A stretch of 64,000 nucleotides of DNA, from contig OZ017766.1 in NCBI GenBank assembly GCA_963969345.1, positions 8,990,001 to 9,054,000 on the forward strand, in the 5' to 3' direction. The notes under the pieces were generated by a model. That model did not search any database. It saw nothing but the letters and a program-made list of their open reading frames with translations, and had not been told where the DNA came from. The position numbers and the translations under genes were made by a program. This DNA comes from Turbatrix aceti (lineage: Eukaryota; Nematoda; Chromadorea; Rhabditida; Panagrolaimidae). Of the stretch, positions 8,847 to 20,900 are shown piece by piece. Numbering within the stretch: position 1 is the first letter of the stretch; each line of letters opens with the position of its first letter.

Positions 8847-11768
8847 TCAGAATTGCTGAGAATGAATCGACAAATAACCGCCTGTTTTCGTGTCTGTCGA
8901 ACCGATTCGGCAGATGTGGAGCTGAAAAAAAAAGTTGATTGACTTTTGGCTCTGTTTTCCCCAGAAAAAACAACTAAATTTTGGTTGTATTGTCCTTATC
9001 GATGGGAAAACTCATCGGATCAAAGGGCAGCAACAAGGCCAACATCGAAGAGCAAACCGATGCCAAACTCGACATTCCTCACCGTAGTAACTCTAAAGGC
9101 AAAGTCCAGATCGTAGGCCCGACAAGGGAATCCGTCGAAAGGGCTTACGATCGCGTCGAGCTGATCGTTATCGAGGGAAAACAAAGCCTGCGGTTTACAC
9201 ACTTTGTCTCGCTCCCCTGCACTTCGCCGGACTTTGTGGCACGTCATCAGGCTATCGTTGAAGCCATCCGAGCATCGCCTGACGTCAATGTGAGTTTTGA
9301 ACAGAATTTGATCGAAAAAAAATTGAAAAATGGTGCAAAATGAGTAAAAATGTCGTAAAAATGCAAAATGAAAATGTATCGTAAAAAAAGTAACATCACT
9401 GAAGAGTAAGTATCGTAAGAAAGTGTCAAAAAGTAACATAAAACAGTAAAAACAAAGTGTCGTAGAAAAAGTGATTTTATTACGGTACTTTTTGATTTTT
9501 TTTGTTACTTTTCTGACTCATGGAAGATGTTACTTTTTACGATACTTTTATAACTTTTGATTACGTTTTTTTACATTTTTATTTGTTTGTTACGTTTTTT
9601 CATAAAAATTTCGACCCAATAATTTTTATTGTCAAAATCAAAAATTGACCATTTCCCCACAGAAAAAAACCCCAAACCAACCTCAGAAACACTGGCTGAC
9701 CCATACTCGCTTTCACGAAAACCCTTCAGAAGCGCAGAAGCATCGACTGCTTTGTTTGTCTTGAACAGCGTGAGATGAAGCTTCACGGAACCTCCTCCCA
9801 TCGGTTTTTTGGAAAATCCTGCATCAATCATAGCACTCGTCAGATCATCGGCGAGAATTTGTAGCCTAAATTTTTTTTCCAAAAAAAAATGATAACAACA
9901 AAATTTTGGGTAAAAACTCACTTTTCAGAATGTACTTTTCCATAAACGACCCGAACGGCTTCCAAATCTTCGTCGCCAAAATGCGACAGTCCTTTGACCG
10001 TAAAATCAATACGGTTACCGTGGGTTTCTTTGAAAGAGGCAATCGTTTTTGCCAGGATGTCTTTGGCTTTGGCGATGTCGTTGTCGGTGAACAGGAACAT
10101 GAGTGCCAGGGTGAGGTGCAACTTGCTCGTGGGGGTGTAGATTCCTGGCTCCTTGCATTCTTCCTAAAAAATATTGTTCAAAAATTAATCAAAAAAAGTA
10201 AAAAATGGTCAGAAAACAAAAAAAAAAGAAAAAATATCGCAAAAACGGGCAAAATACGAAAGTTATCGTAAAAAAAGTAATATCAAATTATCGTAAAAAG
10301 TAACAATTTCTACGAGTAAGAAAAAAGTAACATACAAAATGAAAAATTATCGTAAAAAAGTGACGTAAAAAGTAACACCTTCGATGAGTCGGAAAAGTAA
10401 AAAAAAAAATCTAAAAGTACCGTAATAACATCACTTTTTAACGATACTTTTAGTTTTAGCCGTTTTATGTTACTTTTTGACACTTTCATACGATACTTAC
10501 TCTTCAGTGATGTTACTTTTTTCCGATACATTTTCATTTTGCATTTTTAAGACATTTTTACTCATTTTGCACCATTTTTCAATTTTTTTCGATCAAATTC
10601 TGTTCAAAACTCACATTGACGTCAGGCGACGCTCGGATGGCTTCAACGATAGCCTGATGACGTGCCACAAAGTCCGGTGAAGTGCAGGGGAGCGAGACAA
10701 AGTGTGTAAACCGCAGGCTTTGTTTTCCCTCGATAACGATCAGCTCGACGCGATCGTAAGCCCTTTCGACGGATTCCCTCGTTGGGCCTACGATCTGGAC
10801 TTCGCCTTTAGAGTTACTACGGTGAGGAATGTCGAGTTTGGCACCGGTTTGCTCCTCGATGTTGGCCTTGTTGCTGCCCTTTGCTCCGATGAGTTTTCCC
10901 ATCAGCGGTGGTGGGACGAAGATGCTACAATTGTACTTGGAGTATTTTCCACCTGCAGGATCCGTAGGCTAGAGGGGGATGAAGGGGTAAAATATACATA
11001 CCTCGACGAGTACGCGCGCTTCTTTTTGTCGTACTTGATGCCGTAGCGATCGTCTTCAGATGCAGGAATGACTGGCGTGGAGGAGGATGAAAGATTCGGT
11101 CGGTCCACGGGAACGGGAATGCTGTCAACTGCTTCGTCAGCGACATTGTCAACAAATTTTTCTGCAAAAAAAAATTGATCGTAATTTTTGAACACAGATT
11201 AATCGAAAAAAAAGTTAAAAAAGGTGCAAAATGAAGAAAAATATCGTAAAAACGAACAAAATGAAAATGTATCGTAAAAAAGTAACATTATCGAAGAGTA
11301 AGTACCGTATAAAAGTATCAAAAAGTAATAAAAAAGTAAAAACAAAAAGTATCGTTAAAAAAGTGATTGTATTACGGTACTTTTAAATTTTTTTGTTACT
11401 TTTCTGACTTATCGAATTCGTTACTTTTCCGGGTACTTTTTTACGATAAATTTTCGTTTTTATGTTATTTTTTTTCTTATTTATCGCAAATGATACTTTG
11501 ATTTTATATCGCAATTTTTTGACCCGGTTCTAGAGCGAAAATTAGCATAGGATAAAAATTGGCGTTCCAAGACAAAAAAATAACAAATCTCAGAATAAAA
11601 AAACGCACCAATAAGGTCATCCTCGTCAAAATCGTCACTTTCGTCGTCTGGAAAATCAAAGTCCGCTGTTACACCGATGGCAGCTGCGTTTCTAACTCCT
11701 TCGAGAGGCACGTTGCGACGATACACGCGGCCTTTTACCTCGTACTTTTCACAGTGGAGAAGATCCAT
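8847..11768 (-). CDS. ASCC1: ASCC1 homologue: KH domain plus 2H-phosphoesterase-like domain
   Basis: Six exons, complement of 11609-11768, 10998-11161, 10615-10968, 9922-10163, 9682-9865 and 8847-8921, give 392 residues, near the ~400 of vertebrate ASCC1. An acidic N-terminal part leads to a KH domain with GAKG loop (136-139) in LMGKLIGAKGSNKANIEEQT. The C-terminal AKAP7/2H-type domain has both His-x-Thr motifs (H242-L-T and H337-L-T), so the catalytic pair is intact. The last exon supplies LHICRIGS...GGYLSIHS, which aligns with the conserved ASCC1 end. In the ASCC complex this subunit works with the ASCC3 helicase and the ALKBH3 alkylation-repair pathway. Intron 2 is uncertain: the frame only closes with a 29-nt intron (10969-10997, donor GTATAT). 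Intron 5 holds an inverted copy of exon 3. Confidence 0.9.
9001..9345 (+). pseudogene. Inverted partial duplicate of ASCC1 exon 3 (KH segment), antisense within ASCC1 intron 5
   Basis: From 9001 the plus strand repeats ASCC1 exon 3 from codon Met131 to its end and runs on into intron 3 sequence up to about 9555; the partner is complement(about 10355-10903). The coding part has no frameshift or stop and differs by only a few residues (G-A-K-G to G-S-K-G, TGAK to TDAK, KGEV to KGKV), so the duplication is recent or gene-converted. Upstream of 9001 the sequence is unrelated and lacks the start of exon 3. There is no acceptor or promoter evidence, so I treat it as a non-functional copy. The donor AAT|GTGAGT is preserved. 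Confidence 0.85.
10300..10550. repeat. TATCGTAAAAAAGTAAC / GTTACTTTTTTACGATA intronic repeat family
   Basis: Alternating sense and inverted copies of the 15-17 bp words TATCGTAAAAAAGTAAC and GTTACTTTTTTACGATA make the stretch self-complementary. Related blocks lie at 9355-9560, 11215-11460, 12835-12925, 13480-13560, 13705-13800, 17490-17610, 21770-21830 and 27925-28020, all intronic or intergenic. Several are next to a second shared word, ATTTTCGTTGCGAAAC. It is a dispersed, AT-rich, palindromic family of unknown class, most likely MITE-derived. Confidence 0.6.
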
Positions 11769-11998
11769 GCAAAGTAACGATAGAAAACTGGAATGAACGT
11801 AATCAAGCAAAAACTGAAAAAAAAGAACGTTGCACAATTTTTATATTTTTTTCTTTGGCAAAATGTCCCGGAAATTTGAACGTTCGCGCTTTTCCATTTT
11901 TTATTTTGTTTTATGCCGGTTCTTTTTTTGGCGCGCGTCAACGCTTTTCACCTTTTATGTATTTTTTTTCAGCCAGGAATAATTTTTGAAAGCCAGCG
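11769..11998. promoter_or_regulatory. Compact divergent promoter region between ASCC1 and NUP205
   Basis: Only 230 bp separate the two start codons, which point away from each other, so promoter and 5' UTR elements for both must lie here or be shared. On the plus side a strong acceptor (TTTTTTTTCAG, ending about 11972) sits 26 bp before the NUP205 ATG with no upstream donor, which suggests SL trans-splicing. A GC-richer patch, TTTGGCGCGCGTCAACGC, is at about 11927-11945. No TATA box is obvious. Confidence 0.5.
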
Positions 11999-14900
11999 AT
12001 GTGGATCAAAGCCCGTACGCTGTTTCAAGAGATTCAGAGAATCCTCGTTGATCCGGACGATGAGGAACTCGTCAATGGAGTCATGAAAACGCTTCAGGAC
12101 AGTTTGAGTCATCTCAAAAATCCTCTCACAAATCGGGTTGGTTTTTATTTGGATTTTTGAAGGATTTTTAACTGTGTTGTAACTTTTTTTTTTAGGCCAA
12201 AACCCCAACCCACAGGGCACAGGTCAGCAAACCCGGGGCAGTGGTCATGCTCCCAAATGGTGGACAAGTTACGATGGATGCTGTCCTCAGCACCGAGGCT
12301 ATCATCCTCAGCGACCTTTTTAACGTTAACGAACTCGATGCGCTCGAATTGGTTCTTACAGGTTTGTTTTTTTACTTTTTTGGTCAAAAAAACGTGATTT
12401 TTGACATTTTTCCCTAAAAAATCGCCATTTCCGGACTTTTCAGGCGAATTGCAAGTACGAAACTATGATTCCATGCCCCGAGGCCTCTGTGCCGTGGTTT
12501 GCTACTACCAGGCTCATCGGTATTTTGTACTGGTTTTGAAGCTGCTCTTCCGGCTCAGGACTTCTCTCGACGATGCCATGCCTCAGTCGCTCAACAAGTT
12601 TATCGATTCTTTTCTTATGGATTCTCAGTTTTGTCGGTCTATTATCAGTGAGTTTTTTTCTGGGCTGGATTTTATGTGAAAAATTGACAAATAGGAAAAA
12701 GGCGAAAATTTTAATCCTAAAAATTGGTTTTTGATCAGTTTTGAAAAATACGATAATTTTGTTACATTTTGTAACTTTTGCCGGTTTGGAAAACCCATAA
12801 AAGTCCAAAAACGACAAAAAAAGATTTGTTTTGAAAAAAAATCGTAAAACTTTGGTATCGTAAAAAAGTAACAAAAACCACGCAAAAAACGTTACTTCTG
12901 GATTATCGACGGTTTCGCAACGAAAATTCCAAAGCGGGGTTTTCGAAAAATTATTCACCGTTTTTTTCTATTTTTTGACTAAATTTTTTTCTTTTTGGGC
13001 ACATTTTTGCGCAAAAAAATTGATTACGATCAAAAAAAATTTTTTTTTGAAAAAAATAGGTTAGCTGAGCGAAAAAAGTTTGTTAATTATGTTTTTTTAA
13101 TCAGTTTTCTTGCTTTCAGACATTCTCGCGACGTTCAAAGTCTCGACCGAATTTGCCAAACTCCAGAGTCCCTCAATCAACGGTCTGGGATCCCATGAAC
13201 ACCAACGCGTGCTCCGCGAATGCATCGAGGATATCGGAAGGAGTTGTTACGAGATTCTCTCCATGTTCTCGTACTGCTGCTCGTCAACGATCTACGTGAA
13301 CGTTATCAATGCACTTTTTGACTCGATGCACGACATGCCATCTATCGAGGTCAGCGAAAAAATGGAACTTGTTCACCTGGCGTCCTGGACTTCGCTGCTC
13401 GTTTTTCTCAATCCGACTAAAATTTCGAAGCATCGTAAGTTTTTTTCTTGGAAATTTATTAGAAAATTTTGACGTTTGGAAACTATGGACACATGAGTAA
13501 CATTTTTTGCTTCGATTTTGTTACTTTTTACGATTTTTTTTTCCTAAAACGGTATTTTTTTGTTATTTTTTGGTACATCAACAAATGTGCCATTTTTTTC
13601 TAAACTGATAAAAAAAACGTAACGAAACAATTTTTTGAGCATGAAAAACTGTAAATAATGACGAAAAAAGCATGAAAAAACTGGAAAAAAAGACCTAAAA
13701 TTTTCGTTGTGAAACTCTTGACACCGAAGTAACATTTTTTGAACGAATTTTGTTACTTTTTTACGATGGCCAAGTTTTACGATATTTTTTTTCCTGAAAC
13801 GATACTTTTTTGACGTTTTTGGGCTTTTTTGAGGTTTTCGATGCTTTTTTGTTGTTTTTGTGCTTTTTTTGCAGTTTTTCTTTACTTTTTTTGTGTTTTC
13901 TTGAGTGTACAATTTTCCGAAACTGAAAAAAAACCAACTTTTCAGTCGATCACCTGAAAGACGTCCTCGACACGTTCAAAACCCGTCTCTTCGAAGCCTG
14001 GAAGAATCCATCAGCATGTGCGTCCATCGCACTGTGCTACGCAGTGACGGTCAAGAGCGCAAGAAACTACCCCGGAGGCTTCAGAAACCAAACCGAGGTC
14101 GATGAACGCCGGGTCGTCGATGTTGCCGTCGAAAACGGAGCTTTTGATTTCATGCGAAAGTACATCATTGGTTTTTCCGGATTTTCAACGTACGAAATCA
14201 CAACTGACCTTATTGATACGTTTTTCAAGAGTTTTATCAGTCATTTTCCGGAGAAAGTCCTCGAACTCAGAAATCTCGGCGAAGACGAACTCGCAAACTT
14301 TGATCTCGACAATTACGATGGAAAAACGAAACTGAAACTTCATTTTCTCAAGTTTTTGGATCTCATTTCGCAGACTTACAATTACGATACTCCGAAATTG
14401 ATCCTCCAGGCTGAGCAGTATTTCAGCGAGAAATTTGTGAGTTTTTTTTGGACATTTTTGGTTTTTGGAATTTTTTTTAATTTAAAAAGTTTTTTATAAT
14501 TAATATTTTTTACATTTTTTAAATTAATTTTTGGTTGTATAATTTTTTTTTACACATTTGTAAAATTTTTCAAAATTAAGTTTATTTTATGTAAAACAGT
14601 TTTTTTAAGCATAAAATTTGTTTAAAATCGAGTTTTAGAAAATAAAATTTTTGTGTTTGTTTTTTTTTTGAAAAAATATAAAAATTCAAATTTTTGAAAT
14701 TAAGTTACATCTTTTTTTTTTCACTTTTGCATACCATTTTTTTAAATTTTACGATAAAATTTTACATTTTTACAACGAAAAATTTTTTAAATTAGTTACA
14801 AAATTTCCGTTTAAAATTTGAAAAAAAATCGAAAATTTTTAAAAAAATTTATTTTTTAATACAATTTTACTGAAAATTTGTGACATTTTTATAAAATTCT

Positions 14901-17900
14901 TTGAAAAAACACCATTCCATTTTTTTTATGAAATTTCTTTTTTTTTAAATTTTGTAAAGTATTTTTTTTAATTGTTTTACAACTGAATAATTTTTTTAAA
15001 TTAATTTTTGTTAATTTTTTCTACTTTTGTAATGAATCATTTTTGAAAAATAAGAAAAAAATTTTCAAATAAATTTTTTTTATACATTTCTGGATTTTTT
15101 AGCCAGCGCTGCTCCACTTCGTCAGCGACATATCCTCAGTCGTCGATCCAAAACTCTTCGTCGCGTACATGGACATGCTAACCGCCCTCTGCCGGACCGA
15201 AGCCGCCGCGAACTACCTTTTGCACTCTTTCGACAACTTTGCCGAAAACTCGGTCAACAACTGGAACCGCCTCTTCCGGGCCCTCGCTGTGCATTCTCAG
15301 ACGTTCGCTGCGGAGCGGAAAAACAAATACGTCCTCTACGGAGTCGTCCTCAAAGACCGGGTATCGTCGATCATCGAAACGTCAGAAGTCTCTGCACTGG
15401 TGACTTTTATTCGATTTGCGACGGCGGTGGCAGAGCACTCGGAAGAAGCAAAGTCAGCTTTTATCGAGAATCCTCGATGGAATGCAATTGATCTGTTTAC
15501 CGGAATCGTTATCGAGGGATTTCCGTCGTCGATCAAGGGAGCGGTTTTTGGATTCCTCGCGGCACTGGCAAGCAACGAGCGTGGAAGCAATCAGATTTGG
15601 AGGTCTCTCATTCACAGGAGAATTTGTGCGCTGGAGGATGAAAAGTTGATTGGCATTGTGGTGAGTTGGATTTTTTTTTTAAATAATTTTTTCTGAGGCG
15701 GATATTTTTTGAAAAAAAATTATAGATAGTTTTTTTCATAACATTTGTAAAAAAACGTTTGAATAGGAACGAATTGTATTTTTTTTATTTGATTATTTTA
15801 GGCACAGAATGGGGTTTTGATAAAATTTTTAACTCAAAATTTTAATCGAAAATAAATTTCACAAAAAAAAACCTGACCAATAATTTTTTTTCGTTATTTG
15901 TTGACTTTTTTTTTCAAAAAAAATTCTTTTGTGAAATTTATTTTTCTCGTTCCAAAAACTTTTTTTTGCTAGAAATCGTTTTTGCTGTCTTTTTTTTTTG
16001 AATTTTGTTGGGATGAAATGTAAATTTTCCCTTTTTTTTTCAAAATTTTGTTTTGGCTAAAAATCGTATTTTTCAAATTTTGTTTGGGTGAAATGTAAAA
16101 AAAAAATTTGATGTTGGAAAATTATCGTAAAAAATTTTTCGTATCTACAAAAATTCCAAGATTTTGGCAAATTCGCCAAAAAATGCGTTTTTTTACTGTT
16201 TTCAACAAAAATTGAGCCCATTTCAAATTTTCACATTTTTTAGTCCGAATATGAACATGAAAAAGAATCGAACCTTTTCCCCTGCACGACGGGTTTTCTG
16301 ACCGTAATCAAAGCCTTGGTCGCTCGACGCAACATTCCGGAATCTAAGTACACGATGGCTTACATCAGATTCATCCAGTTGATCATGTCTGATTTTTGTG
16401 AAAAGCTGGATTCTTCCAAGGAAGCTGTAAGTTTTTTTTTTGCCTGTGAAAGTTGATTTTGTTTATTTTTAGCAAGTAATGCTGGAGTTATGTTGCACGT
16501 CTCTGAATCATCTTCTGAGGAATTTCTACGCGACCACGGATTCCATCCAGGTCATGCAGACCCAGGTTCACATTCTCATTGAGTTTTTGAACGATAGCGT
16601 GCTTTCGAGGAGTGTAAGTTGGTTTTTTGGGGGAAATTAAAAAAATGTTTCACCAAAATCAGAAAAAAAATTTAAAAAAAAAATTAAAATTAAAAAAATT
16701 CTTTTTTTGACTTTAATTTTTTTTTGATGTTTTGAAAATTTGAATTCACTGTTCGAAACTGTAAAAAAAATGTGTAAAAAAATTTGAACCCTGAATTCAG
16801 TTTTTTGTTTTGTTTTTATGAATTTTAAAATTTTTTTTGTTCCGACCAAAGCATGCCCTAAAATTACTCAAACACCTTTTTTAGCTGCTCCGTGTGATCG
16901 ACTACGTTGCCGTGAAGTACACTGAACTCGCAGTGCCCGGAAAACTGATCGAAAACCTCTCACTTTCGGCTCTGCGTCTCCTGACGACCGTAATCTCCCA
17001 GAGACAGCAGTTTCTGGCTGTAGCGAAGTCTATCAACAAGCCAATCGTCGTCGTGAGCCTCGAAAAGATGTTTTTGTCGCCCATCGTTAACCCTGGCTGG
17101 AAGGGGAACCAGAACTACCTGTCGAGGCTTCTGACTTTTTTGAGCAGCGTGAGTTTTTATTGAAAAACTAAATTTTTTAAAATTTAGAAGCGTTTCTGTG
17201 AAAAAAAACAATTTTTTACATTTTGTGGCTGATTCGGAAAACCCAAAAAAATCTCAAGAAAACAAAAAAAAAGTCGTTTTTAGAAAAAATTATCGTAAAA
17301 CAGTTACAAAATCCGCTCACAAATCGTTATTTCTGGATTGTCAGTTTTTTTTGCAACGGAAATTTCAAAACGATTGTTTCTTTTTCACGGGATCAAAAAT
17401 CTTTTTTTTTTGGAAAAAAAATTTGGACGGTTTTTTGTTCCCAAAAATGAGCTTTTTTCATTATTTTTTGTAATTTTAAAAAAGTTACAAAAAAAAGTAT
17501 AGCCTCCAAAAAAATCGTAAAACTTGTGTGTCGTTAAAAAAGTAACAAAATCCAAGCAAAAACGTTACTTTTTGGATGTCAGTGGTTTCGCAACGAAAAT
17601 TCAAAAACGATTGTTATGGTAATCGATTTTGTTGTTTTTCAAAATTATTTATAAAAAATGTCGTAAAAAATAAGAAAATGGAACAAAAAAAATGTTGCAA
17701 AAAAATACTCAAAAATCTTTCAGTCACCCCACATGTACGCTCAAACATTTTTCGTCGTCAAGATCCTACGCCAGCTTTGCGGTCATCAGCCATCTCTTCA
17801 ACCGCTGCTCGTTACTACATTTGAAACCCGAAAAACAGTTCTTCAGACGACAATTGCCAGGTTGATTTCCGTGACGGACGATGCGCTGCAGATTACGCCG

Positions 17901-20900
17901 GTCGATGTACCGCTCAACGATGTCGTCGATCTCCACGGCAAGAAGGTGGCTTTTACGAGGGTTCGCGGTGATATTGCAAAGATTCTCATCGAAGCACTCG
18001 TCGCTTCGCTCGATGTCGCGGGCTCAAACGCCAATCTCGCCTTTTTATTGTGCGGCTACGAAATGGATCTGTCGTCGAAAGTGAGGTCTATTGGTGGGTT
18101 TTTTTGTTTGTTTTGAAAGTTTTAGGCAGCGTTTTTTGGAAATTCTTCACAAAATATTGCCAAAAAGTTGCTTTTACTATGAAAAGTTTGTACCGTAAAA
18201 TTCACCTGCCTGAGGCATCTACTGGCGGAGTTAGGATCGTCTGATATCGCGTTTTTGCCATTTTCGACCAGTTTTGGCACGTTGCGGCTAAAAAACTACG
18301 GCATTTCAAAAGTCGAGGTATACATTGATCGACGTAGTTTTTGACGGAGAATCCGATAAAAATATAATAATGTAGGGTTGCCACTTTGAAAAATGCCGAA
18401 ACCAATGTTGCCATTGTGATCCCTTTTTAGATGCAAATTTTGGCATTTTTCAAAGTGGTAACCGTACATTCTTATACTTTTATCGGATTCTCCATAAAAA
18501 ACTACGTTGATCAATATGTATGTACCTCGGCTTTTGAAATGCCGTAGTTTTTTTAGCTACAACGTGCCAAAAATCGTCAAAAATGGCAAAAACGCGATTT
18601 TAGGCGATCGTAACTCCGCCTGAGATGCCTCATCAGACATATTTATGACTTTTACGGTACAAACTTTTTTATAAAAATTGTGTTCTCCCCGATTAAAAAA
18701 TTACAATTTTTGGTTTTTTGAATATTTTTACGGTTTTCGCATATCTTTTTATGGTTCAAAAAAAATAAATTTTTGGATTACGGTACTTTTGAATCTAATT
18801 GTTAACTTTTGAAAAAAAAACAGAATTAATGTACTTTTTTTTTCGATTTTTATTATTTATTATTTTACCATTTTTTTGGTGTTTTCGAATATTTTTTGTC
18901 ATTTTTTTTCAAACGACTTCGATTTTTACATTTTTCCTAATTTGCTCCGTTTGCTATTTTTTTGCGGTCACTGAAAACTTTTTTCTGATACAAAAAGCCA
19001 ATTTTCATCCAAAAAGTGTTCCGAAACGAAAAAATCCTCAAATTATCGAAAATTGTTTACGAACGTTTTTGGACGTTATCAGTTTTTCAGAATCAATCGA
19101 TAACTCTCTAACAAGCCTGCAAAGTGCAATCGAAATCGCAGAATTCTTTGTCACGCACTACAATCCCTTCGAGACGACCTTTTCGGGTCTTTTTGAGCCA
19201 GCATTTCGTCTCCTCCATCGATTGATCTCATTTCGAAATTCAAGTTCTTCGGTGACGCTTCGATTTTTGCGTCTAAAACACAATTTGGTTTATCGCCTCG
19301 CGACGAGCTCTAATTTCAAATATCGCTATGAGCCCATCGAACAGTCTGCTTCGATGCTCATCGACGCATCCCGAATCAGTTTTTCGGCAAACGCGTTAAC
19401 CGTCAACGCGATCTATCGTCGGGCTGTTCAGGGCGTCATTCTTCAAATGGTGGCCGCCGAACTCGCAGCACTGTTATCGGTTGGACAGACGAGTGAACCG
19501 GAAAAGTACTTTAATTTGCTGCTCAAAAATCCGGATGATGAAACAACTCAGGCGGCGGCGACAACGGCCACGACGACGGAGGCGGCGGTTGGACCGACGA
19601 GTTCAGAAAATGCGGGTGCAGGAAGTTTTCTCCAGGAAACGACGCAAAAGAGAGAAATTGCACTGCTTTGGGAGATTCTGGAATGTGGAGTGACGGATAG
19701 CGACAGCGTGGTGCCGCCGAGACTCGACAAGTTTAGCGCTGTTAGAATCGATGAGGTAAGTGTATTTTTTTTAATTTTTTGGTGCTAAAAAAATTTTTTT
19801 GATTGCGAAATTTTTTTGGTAGAAATTTTTTTTAAGGGGATCTTTTTTTTTTCTAGATTTTTTGATGTCGGAATTTATTTTTTTTTCATTTTTTATGGTG
19901 TGAAAAAATTTTTTTAAGAGAAAAAACATTTTTTGTGCTTCATTTTTTTTTGTTTATTTTTTATAGTAAATTTTTTGATGACGGAACTTTGTTGATTTTT
20001 TGATGACGGAATTTTTTTTTTCTGTTTTTTTTTGCAAATGGAAATTTTTTTGATTCTCTGATCGTGGAAATTGGTTTTTTTTTAATTTTTTTATGCTTAA
20101 ATTTTTTTTATTGCATTTTGGATCATTTTTCAGCTGCTAAACGTCTGCATGAAAGTCAACACATCCGGAGTCGAAGAATACGACGTGGATCTCGTTCAAT
20201 TCCTTCTCAATGCCGAAATTAACTCTGTTGTTACGGATGCGATACAGGATATTCTTGAGGTTGGTTTTTTTTGTGGGAAGGAGGGGGAGAAACGTTTTTG
20301 GCTTTATCATAACCCAATAAGCAGTTTCCCGGCATGTTGGGTTAAACAAAAGCCATAGATCGTAATTTAGCGCTGTTTGGAGTATTTTGATTTGATTTGG
20401 TGCCATTTTGGTGCAAATTGATTTTTTCTGAATGGTGTACAATAAAAAAATAAATGTTTAAAAAAAGTAATTTTTTCTAAAAATTTAACAAACTTTTTTT
20501 TTTTAATTTTATAACTTTTTTTTGTAATTTTTATATTTAGCAAAAAATTTTAGAATCGATTTTTGTGTCCCAATTTTTTTATAATCGAAGAAATATTATT
20601 TCATTTTTTTGTAAAAAAAAATCGGTTGTTTCAATAAAAAATGCGTAAAAAATAATGCAATTAAAAAAATCACAAAAATAAAAAAAATGTTTTGTGAAAA
20701 TTTTTTTTTTGTAAATTTTTTTCTGCAATTTTTTTTTATCAAAAAATATTTTTAGGAAGCCCACGAAATCCTGTTCTACTGCGTCCGATTCAACGTACGT
20801 CGCATGCTGGAAGCCGCGTGCATCCAACTTCTTTCCGGCTGGATCGCTGTCGTCAACGTCCTCTCATTCTTCACTCCCGTCACCTTCCTCGACGTCGGCA

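Noticed and set aside
9002..9343. A stand-alone plus-strand KH-domain gene
   Set aside because: The frame is open, but it is an inverted partial copy of ASCC1 exon 3 lying in that gene's own intron. It lacks a start context, the rest of the KH fold and the 2H domain.
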